Assembly: GCF_002102255.1 (NCBI RefSeq)
Contig: NZ_LQPH01000188.1
Coordinates: forward strand, 31,449-95,448
Reading direction: 5' to 3'
DNA length: 64,000 bases
Source: Mycobacterium nebraskense
GTDB lineage: Bacteria > Actinomycetota > Actinomycetes > Mycobacteriales > Mycobacteriaceae
Positions 1 to 8,933 of this stretch are shown here, piece by piece; within the stretch, counting starts at the first letter, position 1; the number at the start of each line of letters is the position of its first letter. The notes beneath the pieces were generated by a model. The model worked only from the letters and a program-made list of their open reading frames with translations. It searched no databases and was not told the origin of the DNA. Made by a program: the position numbers and the translations under genes.

Positions 1-2
1 TG

Positions 3-353
3 CCCGACCGGGAGTTCGACGCGCTGTTCACCCGCGACAAGCCGGTCATCTTCGCCTACCACGGCTACCCGTGGCTGATCCACCGGCTCACCTACCGCCG
101 CACCAACCACCCGCGCATCCACGTGCGCGGGTTCAAGGAGCGCGGCACCACCACGACGCCGTTCGACATGGTGATGCTGAACGATCTGGACCGCTTCCAT
201 TTGGTGATGGACGTCATCGACCGGGTCGACGGGCTGGCCAGCCGGGCCGCCGTGCTGCGCCAGCGCATGGTCGATGCCCGGCTCGCCGCGCGCACCTACA
301 CCCGCGAGCACGGCGAGGATGACCCGCAGATCGCCGGCTGGACCTGGGAGTGA
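3..353 (+). CDS. Phosphoketolase, C-terminal fragment (5' end outside window)
   Basis: The open frame runs in from the left edge and stops with TGA, leaving about 116 C-terminal residues. The segment contains YHGYPWLIHRLTYRR, then the GFKERGTTTTPFDMVMLNDLDRF-type run and an HLVMDVIDRV helix. From family knowledge this is the C-terminal domain of xylulose-5-phosphate/fructose-6-phosphate phosphoketolase, a thiamine-diphosphate enzyme that cleaves sugar phosphates to acetyl phosphate. The ThDP-binding and catalytic parts lie outside the window, so activity cannot be judged. A cytochrome P450 gene follows on the opposite strand after about 40 bases, so the two genes are convergent. Confidence 0.85.
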   Translation, partial: PDREFDALFTRDKPVIFAYHGYPWLIHRLTYRRTNHPRIHVRGFKERGTTTTPFDMVMLNDLDRFHLVMDVIDRVDGLASRAAVLRQRMVDARLAARTYTREHGEDDPQIAGWTWE

Positions 354-395
354 GACGACCCATCGGGCTGGGAGTCGAGTATGCAACCTCGCTCG

Positions 396-1709
396 CTAGC
401 CCCGCCCGATGCGCAGTGGTAGTGAAATCGGTCCGCGTAGGGAGGGTGTGACGCTCCACTGCACCGGTCCGGCCAGCTCCAGGCTGTCAACCTCGTCGAG
501 CAGGCAGTCGATGGCTGCGATGGCCTCGAGCCGGGCGAGATGCGCGCCCAGGCAGAAGTGCAGGCCGTGGCCGAACGCCAGATGCCCGATCGTGTTGCGA
601 TGGATGTCGAATCGGTCCGGCTCGTCGAACTTGGCGGGATCACGGTTGGCCGAGGCATAAAAAAGCAATACTCTTGCGCCCTCGGGGATTACCGTGTCGC
701 CGATCTCATAATCGGTGGTCGCGGTTCTGGTCACCCACTGAACCGGCGAACCCCAACGGGCCGTCTCTTCGACCGCGGCGGGGAGCAGGCTGCGGTCGGC
801 TTTGAGTTGGGCAAACAATTCCGGGTCCTCGGCCAGTTGCACCAACAGCATCCCCAACAGGTTTGTCGTCGTCTCGTTACCGGCCACCAGTAGGACCAGC
901 ATGTAGAGGAATGCCTCGTGATCGGTGAGGTCACCGGTCGCCGTCGCCGATTGCAATCGGCTCAACAGGTCTTCAGTGGGCTGCGTTGCACGGCAGCGCA
1001 TTTCGGCGTCGGCGAAGCTGCGCAGCCGCAGATAGGCTTGCATGGCGGACCCGATCAACCGCACGACCTCCGGTAGGGATCGTGGAGCGAACATCTGCGC
1101 GAACTTCTCCGACACCGATCGGAATGCCGGCCACTGCTCTCGCGGAATGCCAAGGATATTGGCGATCACGTTGATGGGCATCGGGACGGTCAGAGCCGAG
1201 ACCATGTCGACGATCTCCCCGCTGTTCAGGGCCGCGTTCGTGTCGCGGGCCAAGTCGCGGATGCCGGGTGCCCATGCCTGCACCGCCCGCTTGCTAAACA
1301 GTGGTGCGACGACATGCCGCAATCGGCTGTGATCGGGCGGGTCGGTAAAGATCACCATGCTGGCCACGAATGACCGCAGCATGATGCCGTCTCTCGAAGA
1401 GAATGTGTCGTTGTCGCGGACGGCGGTGTGCACATCGTCGTATCGCCCGACCATCCAGACGCCGAGTCGCTCGTTGACGACGACGGGATGCTCTCGAATC
1501 CGCTCCAAGTCGGGGTACGGATTGGCGATGCTCTGCGGGAGTGTGGGGTCGAACCCGGTGCGCGGCACCGACCGGTCCCCCGAATGCGGTCGCGGTCGAC
1601 GCAGGTCGCGGTAGGCGCCGGTCGCGACCGGCCGCCAGAGATCCGTCACGGAACTGCGTGCCGCCGAGGCAACGGCCCGCAGCGGGGGCCGAAGGAGATC
1701 AGTCGCCAT
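396..1709 (-). CDS. Cytochrome P450
   Basis: A 437-residue protein with the full P450 signature: an oxygen-binding I-helix motif LLVAGNETTTNLL, the K-helix ExxR (ETAR in AAVEETARWGSPVQW), and the haem-binding loop FGHGLHFCLGAHLARLEA with the proximal Cys near residue 386. It should be a soluble haem mono-oxygenase; the substrate and CYP family cannot be named from motifs. The frame stays open to 1934, but the start chosen is the ATG at 1709 (MATDLLRPPL), because further upstream it would run into the divergent AraC-type regulator. No ferredoxin or reductase gene lies beside it. The shared 73-base spacer with a 21-base-period repeat suggests control by the neighbouring regulator. Confidence 0.93.
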   Translation of the reverse strand: MATDLLRPPLRAVASAARSSVTDLWRPVATGAYRDLRRPRPHSGDRSVPRTGFDPTLPQSIANPYPDLERIREHPVVVNERLGVWMVGRYDDVHTAVRDNDTFSSRDGIMLRSFVASMVIFTDPPDHSRLRHVVAPLFSKRAVQAWAPGIRDLARDTNAALNSGEIVDMVSALTVPMPINVIANILGIPREQWPAFRSVSEKFAQMFAPRSLPEVVRLIGSAMQAYLRLRSFADAEMRCRATQPTEDLLSRLQSATATGDLTDHEAFLYMLVLLVAGNETTTNLLGMLLVQLAEDPELFAQLKADRSLLPAAVEETARWGSPVQWVTRTATTDYEIGDTVIPEGARVLLFYASANRDPAKFDEPDRFDIHRNTIGHLAFGHGLHFCLGAHLARLEAIAAIDCLLDEVDSLELAGPVQWSVTPSLRGPISLPLRIGRG

Positions 1710-1752
1710 ACCGATGACGCTAGGGACACGTCGCGACCGCGGTAATGACCGA

Positions 1753-1781
1753 TTCAGACAGGCATTTGATACTTTCAGACA
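1753..1781 (+). promoter_or_regulatory. Direct repeat, candidate AraC-family operator
   Basis: The octamer TTCAGACA occurs at 1753-1760 and again at 1774-1781, 21 bases apart start to start, which is two helical turns. That is the geometry expected for an AraC-family regulator binding one DNA face. The repeats lie in the spacer between the divergent P450 gene and the AraC-type gene. That they are the operator is inference. Confidence 0.5.
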
Positions 1782-1782
1782 C

Positions 1783-2808
1783 GTGCGTGGTGCCGCGACG
1801 ACAATCTGGGATATCGCGCTGTCCTCGGCGACGGGCCGGCACATCCTCGAAACCGCCGGGCAGCACGGACTCGATCCCGCGACGTGCCTGTCCGGAACGG
1901 GACTGACTGCTGACGACCTGGCCAACCCCGCCACCGAGGTTTACGCCAGCCAGGAGCTGACGATGATCCGCAACCTGGTCGCGCTGCTGGGCGACCAACC
2001 GGGGTTGGGCATGGAAACCGGGTCGCGCTACAACTTCGCCGACACCGGCATCCTGGGCTACGCGTTGATGGCCAGTCCGACGTTCGGTGATGCCATCGAC
2101 GTCGCGTGTAAGTACGCCGCCCTGACCGCGTCGTACCTGTGCCTGGTCGGCCCGGAGGTGACGACTACCGAAGCCGTCATCGCTTTCGACGACGCACAGG
2201 TTCCCCGCGACATTCGCCAGTTTCTGCTGGAGCGCGATTTCGCGATCATGTTGCGGATCCTGCCGCTGCTCCTGGGCGCCGGCCATTCGCCGATCACCGT
2301 TCGAGTCGAGTTCGCGGACCTGCAGTTGCCCACCGATACGGTGGAAATCGAAAACCTGACGGTCGTCGTCGAGGAGACCTCTCGCAACGTGCTGGTTATC
2401 CCGATTGACCTGGTCAACCAGCCTATGCCGGCGGCGGACCCGCAGACCGCGGCGATCTGCGTTCGCCAGTGCGAGGAGCTGTTGAATCGGCGGCGCATTC
2501 GTCGGGGGCTGGCTGGTGCCATTCGCACGCGGATGGTCCAGGACTCGACACAGATTCCCGCGATGGCCACGGTCGCCAAGGAGTTATGCATCACCGAACG
2601 AACTCTGCACCGCCGACTGGCCGCCGAGGGCACCAGCTACCGTGCGCTGCTCGACGAGGTCCGCGCGACCCTGGCCGCCGAACTGTTGAACTCGGGTCTC
2701 ACCGTCGAGGAAACCGCGCGCCGGCTGGGGTACTCGGAGACCGCCGCATTCACCCGAGCCCACAGCCGCTGGAACGGATGTCCGCCCCGCAGGCGAAAGC
2801 GAGACTGA
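1783..2808 (+). CDS. AraC-family transcriptional regulator (Arabinose_bd-type N domain)
   Basis: About 341 residues from the GTG at 1783; an ATG at 1714 in the same frame would add 23 residues. The shorter start is preferred because homologous mycobacterial regulators, as I recall them, begin at the equivalent of RGAATTIWDIALSSATG, and because the longer start would put coding sequence over the repeat-bearing spacer. The N-terminal two thirds look like the ligand-binding domain of the OruR/ArgR-like AraC subgroup. The C-terminus carries the double helix-turn-helix, with ELCITERTLHRRLAAEGTSY and RRLGYSETAAFTRAHSRW. It probably controls the divergent P450 and possibly itself. The ligand is unknown. 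Confidence 0.88.
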   Translation: MRGAATTIWDIALSSATGRHILETAGQHGLDPATCLSGTGLTADDLANPATEVYASQELTMIRNLVALLGDQPGLGMETGSRYNFADTGILGYALMASPTFGDAIDVACKYAALTASYLCLVGPEVTTTEAVIAFDDAQVPRDIRQFLLERDFAIMLRILPLLLGAGHSPITVRVEFADLQLPTDTVEIENLTVVVEETSRNVLVIPIDLVNQPMPAADPQTAAICVRQCEELLNRRRIRRGLAGAIRTRMVQDSTQIPAMATVAKELCITERTLHRRLAAEGTSYRALLDEVRATLAAELLNSGLTVEETARRLGYSETAAFTRAHSRWNGCPPRRRKRD

Positions 2809-2842
2809 TGGGGTAGTCGCGGCCCGCGGGTAAGCTTGTCGA

Positions 2843-3604
2843 ATGCTCGAGGCGCCGGCTATCCCTGACACCCATCCGGTGATCTCGCAGCTCGCGGCGC
2901 TGCACAGGTTTCGGATCCATCTCGACATCGTCGTCGTCGTCGTCGTGCTGGTGCTGACCAATCTGGTCGCGCACTTCACCACGCCGTGGGCGAGCATCGG
3001 CGTCGTTCCCGCCGCTGCCGTCGGCCTGGTGTTCCTGATGCGCGCCAACGGCCTGGACTGGGCCGACTTGGGCCTGGGACGCGAACACTGGAAGTCGGGT
3101 GCGGGCTATGCGCTGGCCGCGGTCGTTATCGTTGCCTCGGTGATCGCCGTCGGGGTGCTGCTTCCCATGACCCGGCCGATGTTCCTGAACCACCGGTACG
3201 CCACCGTCTCCGGCGCGCTGATCGCCTCGATGGTCATCATCCCGCTGCAAACCGTGATCCCGGAGGAGCTGGCCTTTCGCGGCGTCCTGCACGGCGCGCT
3301 GCATCGGGCCTGGGGATTCCGCGGGGTCGCGCTGGCGGGATCGTTGCTGTTCGGCCTTTGGCATGTCGCGACGTCGCTCGGGCTGACCAGCAGCAACGTC
3401 GGCTTCACCCGGATTTTCGGCGGCGGCATCGTCGGGATGCTGGCGGGGGTGACCGGAGCCGTGCTGGCCACGGGAGCGGCCGGGTTCGTCTTCAGCTGGC
3501 TACGCCGGCGCAGCGGCAGCCTGATCGCGCCGATCGCGCTGCACTGGTCGCTCAACGGGCTCGGCGCGCTGGCAGCCGCGCTGGTCTGGCACCTGACGGC
3601 CTGA
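2843..3604 (+). CDS. CPBP-family intramembrane metalloprotease (Rv1863c-like)
   Basis: A 253-residue polytopic membrane protein with about six to eight hydrophobic segments. It carries the three CPBP/Abi motifs: EExxxR (E141, E142, R146 in PEELAFRGVLHG), FxxxH (F170 to H174 in LLFGLWH) and the late HxxxN (HWSLNGLG). These residues form the proposed metal-dependent active site of the CAAX/Abi protease family, which cleaves within or near the membrane. The substrate is unknown. It starts 34 bases after the AraC-type gene on the same strand and ends 6 bases short of the convergent adhA stop. Confidence 0.88.
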   Translation: MLEAPAIPDTHPVISQLAALHRFRIHLDIVVVVVVLVLTNLVAHFTTPWASIGVVPAAAVGLVFLMRANGLDWADLGLGREHWKSGAGYALAAVVIVASVIAVGVLLPMTRPMFLNHRYATVSGALIASMVIIPLQTVIPEELAFRGVLHGALHRAWGFRGVALAGSLLFGLWHVATSLGLTSSNVGFTRIFGGGIVGMLAGVTGAVLATGAAGFVFSWLRRRSGSLIAPIALHWSLNGLGALAAALVWHLTA

Positions 3605-3610
3605 GGCCGG

Positions 3611-4633
3611 TCACACCACCAGCACGGCCGCGCCCGCGATGCGACCCGCGCTGAGATCGGCCAACGCCCGATGGGCTTGGCTCAGCGGGTATTGCGGCGT
3701 TGTCACCTCGATGTGGTGCTTGCCCGCGAAGTCGAGGAACGCCCGCGCGTCGGCCCGAGTGTTGGACGTGACCGAGCGGACCTGGCGTTCCTGGAACAGA
3801 TGACGCTGGTAGTTGAGGGGCGGGATATCGGACAGGTGGATGCCGGCGATCGCCAAGGTGCCGCCGCGATCCAGCGCTTCCAGCGCGGGCAGCACCAGGT
3901 CACCGACCGGTGCGAACAGGATCGCCGCATCCAGCGGCACTGGCGGCGCATCGGCCGCGCCCTGCGCCGACGCCGCGCCGAGCTGCGTCGCCAGCTCGCG
4001 CGCCTCGGCGCCGCGGGTCATCACGTGCACCTCGGCGCCCTGTGCCAACGCGACCTGCGCGGTGATGTGGGCGCTGCCGCCGAAGCCGTAAAGCCCGAGC
4101 CGCCCGCCCGGTGGCAGGTCGGCCCGCAGCAGCGAGCGGTAGCCGATGATGCCGGCGCACAGCAATGGCGCCAGCTCGCTGTCGCTGTAGCCCGCCGGCA
4201 GGGGGTGCGCGAAAGCGGCGGGAACCGTGGCGAATTCGGCGTAGCCGCCATCGGCGTCCCAACCGGTGTAGCGGGACTGGGGGCACAGGTTCTCATCGCC
4301 CCGGCGGCAGTACTTGCACACGCCGCAGGTGTGGCGTAGCCAGGCGATCCCCACCCGGTCTCCCACGCCAAACCCGTCGCCCGCCTCGGAGCCAACCTCG
4401 ACAACTTCCCCCACCACCTCGTGGCCGGGCGTGACCCGGTCGCGGTGCACGGGCAGGTCGCCCTCGGTGACGTGGAGGTCGGTGCGGCATACCCCGCAGG
4501 CTCGCACGGCGACCAGTAACTCGGACGGCCCCGGGTGCGGCACATCGGTGGTGACTTGCTCGAGCGGGGCGGTGTCCATCGGTCCGGGCCTGCGCACCCG
4601 CCATGCGTGCATGGTGGTCAGCGGTGGAACCAT
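3611..4633 (-). CDS. adhA: Zinc-dependent alcohol dehydrogenase AdhA (Rv1862-like)
   Basis: A 340-residue medium-chain dehydrogenase. Catalytic zinc ligands are visible as C46 (ACGVCRTDLH) and H71-E72 (GHEVVGEV). The structural zinc lobe is complete: C103, C106, C109 and C117 in the HTCGVCKYCRRGDENLC run. A Rossmann segment with GLYGFGGSAHI follows, so it should oxidise alcohols or reduce aldehydes with a nicotinamide cofactor; the natural substrate is not evident. An internal start at M8 (MHAWRV) is possible. It lies 48 bases downstream of the YeaQ/GlsB-type gene on the same strand, as in H37Rv. Confidence 0.92.
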   Translation of the reverse strand: MVPPLTTMHAWRVRRPGPMDTAPLEQVTTDVPHPGPSELLVAVRACGVCRTDLHVTEGDLPVHRDRVTPGHEVVGEVVEVGSEAGDGFGVGDRVGIAWLRHTCGVCKYCRRGDENLCPQSRYTGWDADGGYAEFATVPAAFAHPLPAGYSDSELAPLLCAGIIGYRSLLRADLPPGGRLGLYGFGGSAHITAQVALAQGAEVHVMTRGAEARELATQLGAASAQGAADAPPVPLDAAILFAPVGDLVLPALEALDRGGTLAIAGIHLSDIPPLNYQRHLFQERQVRSVTSNTRADARAFLDFAGKHHIEVTTPQYPLSQAHRALADLSAGRIAGAAVLVV

Positions 4634-4681
4634 CCGTCCATCATCCCGCTAACCACCACTGCCGCAACGTGGTAACTGCGT

Positions 4682-4981
4682 TTAGGTCCGTCGCACCATG
4701 CCGACGATCCAGAGCAGGATCAGCGATCCGAGCAGCGCGGTGAAGAAGGTGAAGATCAGGCCACCACCCGCGGTGTTGACGAAGAAGCTCAGGAGGAAGC
4801 CGCCGATCAATGCACCGACGATGCCGATCACGATGTCCATCAGGATGCCGGCGCCACTGCCCCGGATTATCTTGCTGGCGAGCGCACCCGCCAGACCGCC
4901 GATGATGATGTATCCAATGATGCCGACGCTTGTGAACGTTGTTGAGCGGGCCAGGTATTCGGTAGCTGCCATGACGTCCAT
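4682..4981 (-). CDS. GlsB/YeaQ/YmgE-family small membrane protein (Rv1861-like)
   Basis: A 99-residue protein with three hydrophobic segments: the first around GIIGYIIIGGLAGALASKIIRG, a middle ILMDIVIGIVGALIGGFLLS and a last LIFTFFTALLGSLILLWIVG. The glycine-rich pattern is that of the transglycosylase-associated/GlsB family, small stress-related membrane proteins of unclear biochemical role. The frame is open upstream to 5017, but the ATG at 4981 is preceded by AAGGAGA at six bases, so that start is chosen. It sits between apa and adhA on the same strand. Confidence 0.86.
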   Translation of the reverse strand: MDVMAATEYLARSTTFTSVGIIGYIIIGGLAGALASKIIRGSGAGILMDIVIGIVGALIGGFLLSFFVNTAGGGLIFTFFTALLGSLILLWIVGMVRRT

Positions 4982-5117
4982 GCGGGTCTCCTTGCAATCG
5001 CTGGCAATGCCCAGCAAGTTGCTGGGCCGTCATTTCGGTATACCCGCTTTGCGTAACGAAAAAGGTGCCGTTTTGGAGACGGTTGGCGCGTCATCCTGAC
5101 CGCCCCGATCGGGGCGG

Positions 5118-6131
5118 TCAGGTGGATTGCGTCCGCTGTGGTGCCGGCGTGGGTGTGGGGCTGACCTCTCCCGCCGGCGCCGGCGCGGGCGCTCCCGGGG
5201 CTGCCGGAGCCGGCGCCGGAGCCGGAGCTCCTGGCGCGGGTTGGGCTCCAGCTGCCGGTGCGGGCGGGCCCGCCCAGGGCTGGATCGACTCGGCCAGCGC
5301 CTTGGCCGCACCCTTGTCGACCGGGTCGTTCGCCGTCCCGAGCCACACCACGAACCAGCGTTGCGGCGGTCCGCCGTTGGGCGTGCTCGCCGCGGGCAGC
5401 TCGACCACGCCCGTCCAAATCTGGCCGTTGGGCTTGGACGCGTCGCTGAATTTGACTTCGTAGTAGGACGCGCTGCCGGTGATGCCATTGGCCCCGGTGA
5501 GCGGGGTGCTCTCCTGGTTGATTCGGGTGCCCGGATACGGCAGGAAGAACTCACCCATGTCCGAGCCCAGCCGCACCGCGGCCTTGGAGTTGTTGGCCTC
5601 GGCGCTGGCGTAAAGCTTCTGGTCCAGTCGGCCCATCACGATGCGGGTGTCGTTGGCGACCGGTGGCGGCTGGTCGGGCAGCGGCGGCTGCCCCGTCGTC
5701 TTACTCAGCAACGCCGAGCCGTAGTCGAGGTGGGACGCATCCGACTCCACCCAGCCGGGGGGAAGCACGTAGCTGAAGCCACCCACCGCGTTGGCGATCC
5801 GCCCGGCGTTCGGGTCGACGGGAGGCGGCGGCGGTGCGTTCGGGTCGACCGGCGGCGGCGGTGGTGGCGGGGGGGCGTTGGGATCGACTGGTGCCGGGGG
5901 CGCGCCGGGCGCCGGAGCGGCCGGCGGCGCAGCGGTTGCGGGAGCCGCCGGGCCGGCCGCCGGAGGTGGCGCCGTCGTCGTGGCCGGCGGGACCGGGGTC
6001 GGGACCTCCGGATCGGCGTTCGAGATCGCCGGCAACGCGATCGTGACGGCGCTGGCACTGGTCACTGTGGCTATCGCCAGCGTCGCCCACAGGCCTTTGC
6101 GACGTGTCGAGTTGGGTTCCACCTGCTCCAT
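5118..6131 (-). CDS. apa: Alanine/proline-rich secreted glycoprotein Apa (fibronectin attachment protein)
   Basis: 337 residues. An N-terminal signal peptide (basic MEQVEPNSTRRKG, hydrophobic LWATLAIATVTSASAVTIAL, cleavage near SNA-DPE) is followed by a Pro/Ala-rich stretch containing three VDPNA-type repeats, a folded middle with GGFSYVLPPGWVESDA, and a second Pro/Ala-rich tail. This matches the 45/47-kDa Apa/FAP antigen (Rv1860), a secreted, mannosylated adhesin that binds fibronectin. The repeat count and tail composition vary between species, so it is a good typing locus. It follows the modABC operon on the same strand, with a small dyad at 6162-6177 in the spacer. Confidence 0.95.
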   Translation of the reverse strand: MEQVEPNSTRRKGLWATLAIATVTSASAVTIALPAISNADPEVPTPVPPATTTAPPPAAGPAAPATAAPPAAPAPGAPPAPVDPNAPPPPPPPPVDPNAPPPPPVDPNAGRIANAVGGFSYVLPPGWVESDASHLDYGSALLSKTTGQPPLPDQPPPVANDTRIVMGRLDQKLYASAEANNSKAAVRLGSDMGEFFLPYPGTRINQESTPLTGANGITGSASYYEVKFSDASKPNGQIWTGVVELPAASTPNGGPPQRWFVVWLGTANDPVDKGAAKALAESIQPWAGPPAPAAGAQPAPGAPAPAPAPAAPGAPAPAPAGEVSPTPTPAPQRTQST

Positions 6132-6161
6132 GGCGACGAACCTACCGTGTTACCGCTGTGA

Positions 6162-6177
6162 CGCAAGGAGCCTTGCG
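6162..6177. terminator. Short dyad between modC and apa
   Basis: CGCAAGG-AG-CCTTGCG is a perfect 16-base dyad lying between the modC stop and the apa start. As RNA it folds as a six-pair stem with a four-base loop and has no T-tract. It may be a weak terminator for the mod operon or an operator for apa; the sequence cannot decide. Confidence 0.35.
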
Positions 6178-6252
6178 GACAATTGCAGTGCCGTTTTGCC
6201 GATGTTGCCGATGTGCAACCGATGACGCAGCCGGGCGCTGAACTCTCGTCTC

Positions 6253-7359
6253 TCAGTGCGCCGCCGGATACAACGCCACCTCGTGAGCTTTGACGGAGAA
6301 CCACACCTTTTCTCCAGGCGCCAGCCGCAGCTCCGAGGCGGCGTCGACGGTGATCTCCGCGGCCAGGCCGGGGGCGCCGTCGGGTTGCTGCTCGCCGCGC
6401 ACCAACACCGCCGACCCGCGAATGTCCATCTCCGCCACCGTCACCTGGACTGTGTTGCGTGGGCTGCCGTGCGGTTGCTCTCGATAAACCGCCACCGCCG
6501 TGGGCGGGAAGACCGCGATCGCGTTTCGCCCGGCAGCGAGCTGGTCGCCCCCCTGAAGCGCGGGGGCCGCGTGCCAGCGCCCGCCGGAGGACGCGTGCAG
6601 CGAAGCGTCGGCGGCGACCGTCCCGTTGACCAGGTTGATGCCCGCGATGCGCGCCCCGAAGTGACTGCGCGGCGCAGTGAGCACGTCGGAGACGGGACCG
6701 ATCTCGGCGATCTTGCCGGCCTCGATAACCAGCACCCGGTCGGCCAGCGTCAACACGTCGAGCAGGTCGTGAGTTATCAGGACGACCGCGCAACCGGTGC
6801 GGCTGACCGCGCCGCGCAACACCGCTCGGATCGCCGCGGCCGCGGCGACATCGAGACCGGTGAGCGGCTCGTCGAGCAGTAACACGTCGGGCTCGGCGGC
6901 CAGCGCCCGCGCGATCGCCACCCGCTGAGCGTGACCGCCGGACAGCTGCCGCGCCTTCCGGTCGCCGAGCCGCTCGGCGTCAACCTCGCGCAGCCAGCGC
7001 AGCGCCGTCGCCTTCTCCGCCGCCCGAGCCGGGCGAAGCCACCCGCGACGGCTGTGCGGCCCAAAGGCCACGTTGGCGGCGACGCTCATGTGCGGGAACA
7101 ACAACGGGTCCTGCAACAGCAGGCCGACGCGGCGGTCGTGGGTCGCGACGTTCACCCCGGCCGCGGTGTCGGTCAGCACCCGATCCCCCAACCGCACCAA
7201 CCCGCGATCCGGGCGGATCAGCCCGGCGATGACGTGCAGCGCGGTCGACTTGCCCGCGCCGTTGGGTCCCAGGACGGCCAGCACCTCGCCCGCGGACACC
7301 GAGAACTCCACATCCAGATGGCGTTCGGCGACGACGGCGCGCAGCTGCAATTCGCTCAT
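6253..7359 (-). CDS. modC: Molybdate ABC transporter ATP-binding protein ModC
   Basis: 368 residues. Walker A is LGPNGAGKSTALH, the signature loop is LSGGHAQRVAIARAL (His where Gln is usual), Walker B is LLLDEPLTGLD, and the switch His is in VVLITHDLLD. The C-terminal part is a TOBE-type molybdate-binding domain with VQVTVAEMDIRGSAVLVRG. It energises molybdate uptake with ModB and ModA. Its ATG overlaps the modB stop by four bases, giving translational coupling. The reading frame stays open far upstream through modB and modA, but that extension is out of frame with those genes and is not coding. Confidence 0.94.
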   Translation of the reverse strand: MSELQLRAVVAERHLDVEFSVSAGEVLAVLGPNGAGKSTALHVIAGLIRPDRGLVRLGDRVLTDTAAGVNVATHDRRVGLLLQDPLLFPHMSVAANVAFGPHSRRGWLRPARAAEKATALRWLREVDAERLGDRKARQLSGGHAQRVAIARALAAEPDVLLLDEPLTGLDVAAAAAIRAVLRGAVSRTGCAVVLITHDLLDVLTLADRVLVIEAGKIAEIGPVSDVLTAPRSHFGARIAGINLVNGTVAADASLHASSGGRWHAAPALQGGDQLAAGRNAIAVFPPTAVAVYREQPHGSPRNTVQVTVAEMDIRGSAVLVRGEQQPDGAPGLAAEITVDAASELRLAPGEKVWFSVKAHEVALYPAAH

Positions 7360-8159
7360 CGCGGCCACCTCGCGTCGGTTCCGGTCAGCCGGCGCGCGCC
7401 CAGCCCCAACACCACCAGAGCCGCCACGGCCACCAACAGGATCGACAACGCCACCGCCGCGTTCGCGTCGCTCACCCGCTGCAGGTAGATCTCCAGCGGC
7501 AGCGTGCGGGTGACCCCTTGGCGAGACCCGGCGAACGTCAGCGTTGCGCCGAACTCCCCCAGCGAGCGCGCGAACGCCAGCACCGCCCCCGACATCAGGC
7601 CCGGCAGCAGCAGCGGCAGGGTGACTCGCCACCAGACCGTGCTGGGCCGCGCGCCCAGCGTCGCCGCCACCACCTCGAAGTCGGCTCCCGCGGTACGCGC
7701 GGCGCCCTCCACGGAGATCACCAGAAACGGCAGCGATACGAAGGTCTGTGCCAACACCACGGCAGTGGTGCTGAACGCGATGCTGATGCCGGCCGCTTCG
7801 AAGTACCGGCCGAGCAATCCGAGCCGGCCGAAAGCGTAGAGCAGCGCAATCCCGCCCACCACCGGCGGCAGCACCAAGGGCAACAGGATCAACGGCCGCA
7901 GCAGCCGCACCAGGCGCGCCGTGCTGCGGGCCAGCACCAGCGCCATCGGCACGCCCAGCAAGACGCACAGCACGGTGCTGGCGACGGCGGTCTTGAGGCT
8001 GAGCAGCAGGGCGGTCTGTGACGAGGAGGTCGTGATCAGCGACCAAAAATTCGGCCAGTCGACCTTGATCGCGATGGCCAGCAACGGCAGCACCACGAAC
8101 GCGGTCCCCACGGCGGCGGGGACGTACACCCATCGCGGCAGATCCGTAGGCCGGTGCAC
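7356..8159 (-). CDS. modB: Molybdate ABC transporter permease ModB
   Basis: A 267-residue integral membrane protein with about six hydrophobic helices. It has the permease EAA-type loop FEVVAATLGARPSTVWWRVTLPLLLPG, which docks on the ATPase. The family is the ModB/CysT-type binding-protein-dependent permease. It begins three bases after the modA stop and overlaps modC by four bases, so modABC is one tightly coupled operon on the minus strand. Molybdate uptake supports molybdopterin enzymes. Confidence 0.94.
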   Translation of the reverse strand: MHRPTDLPRWVYVPAAVGTAFVVLPLLAIAIKVDWPNFWSLITTSSSQTALLLSLKTAVASTVLCVLLGVPMALVLARSTARLVRLLRPLILLPLVLPPVVGGIALLYAFGRLGLLGRYFEAAGISIAFSTTAVVLAQTFVSLPFLVISVEGAARTAGADFEVVAATLGARPSTVWWRVTLPLLLPGLMSGAVLAFARSLGEFGATLTFAGSRQGVTRTLPLEIYLQRVSDANAAVALSILLVAVAALVVLGLGARRLTGTDARWPR

Positions 8160-8162
8160 GGT

Positions 8163-8933
8163 TCAGGGTTTGGCGAAGCCCGATTGGGCCAGGATGGTTT
8201 GACCGGTGTCCCCGGTCACCATGGCCACGAACCGTTGCGCCAACGTAGGTTGCGGCGCGTTCTTCAACACCGCGATCGGATAGACATTCACCGCGCCGGC
8301 GGCCTCCGGGAAACCGACGGTCGTCACCTTGTTCCCGGCGCTGTGGGCGTCGGTGACGTACACGAGCCCGGCGTCGGCCTGACCGCTGGTGACCTTGTTG
8401 AGGACGTCCGTCACGCTCAGCTCCTCGCTCACCGGGTTGAGGTGGACCCCGGTGCTGTCCTCGACCCGTTGGCTCGCCGATCCGCACGGCACCGGCTTCT
8501 GGCAGATCACCACGCCCAGCCCCGGCCTCGCGAGGTCGGCGAAGGATTCGACCTTCTTGGGGTTGCCCGGTGCGGTGACGATCACCAATGTGTTCGAGGC
8601 GAAGTTCGTCGGGTTGCCGGACAGCAAGCCGGCCTTGGCGACCGTGTCCATCTGCGCGGTGTCCGCCGACGCGAAGACGTCGGCGGTCGCGCCCTGCGTC
8701 AACTGAGTGGCCAATTCCGAAGAACCCGCGAACTCGAATTCGACATTGCTGCCCGGATTTTGGGCCTTGAACTGCGCACTGATCTGGGTGAACGCGGGCT
8801 TCAGCGAGGCGGCGGCAAACGCCACTACCCTGCCGGACGCCGCGGAGGGCGAGGACGGTTTCGAAGCGCATCCGGCCAGGCCCGCCGCCAGCATCATCGA
8901 ACCCACACCGGCAAGGATCCCGATCCGCCGCAT
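8163..8933 (-). CDS. modA: Molybdate-binding lipoprotein ModA
   Basis: 256 residues with a lipoprotein signal peptide, lipobox LAGC near residue 22, then a periplasmic-binding-protein fold of the ModA type (VVAFAAASLKPAFTQISAQF at the start of the mature domain, ADVFASADTAQMDTVAKAGL and VYVTDAHSAGNKVTTVGFPE later). It should be anchored outside the membrane and deliver molybdate to ModBC. It is the first gene of modABC. The roughly 250-base region between it and the divergent SDR gene is where its promoter must lie; no molybdenum-cofactor riboswitch was recognised there. Confidence 0.94.
   Translation of the reverse strand: MRRIGILAGVGSMMLAAGLAGCASKPSSPSAASGRVVAFAAASLKPAFTQISAQFKAQNPGSNVEFEFAGSSELATQLTQGATADVFASADTAQMDTVAKAGLLSGNPTNFASNTLVIVTAPGNPKKVESFADLARPGLGVVICQKPVPCGSASQRVEDSTGVHLNPVSEELSVTDVLNKVTSGQADAGLVYVTDAHSAGNKVTTVGFPEAAGAVNVYPIAVLKNAPQPTLAQRFVAMVTGDTGQTILAQSGFAKP

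Noticed and set aside
5127..6161. A 344-codon plus-strand open frame opposite apa
   Set aside because: Arg/Gly-rich antisense shadow of the Pro/Ala-rich apa gene; no start signal or family.
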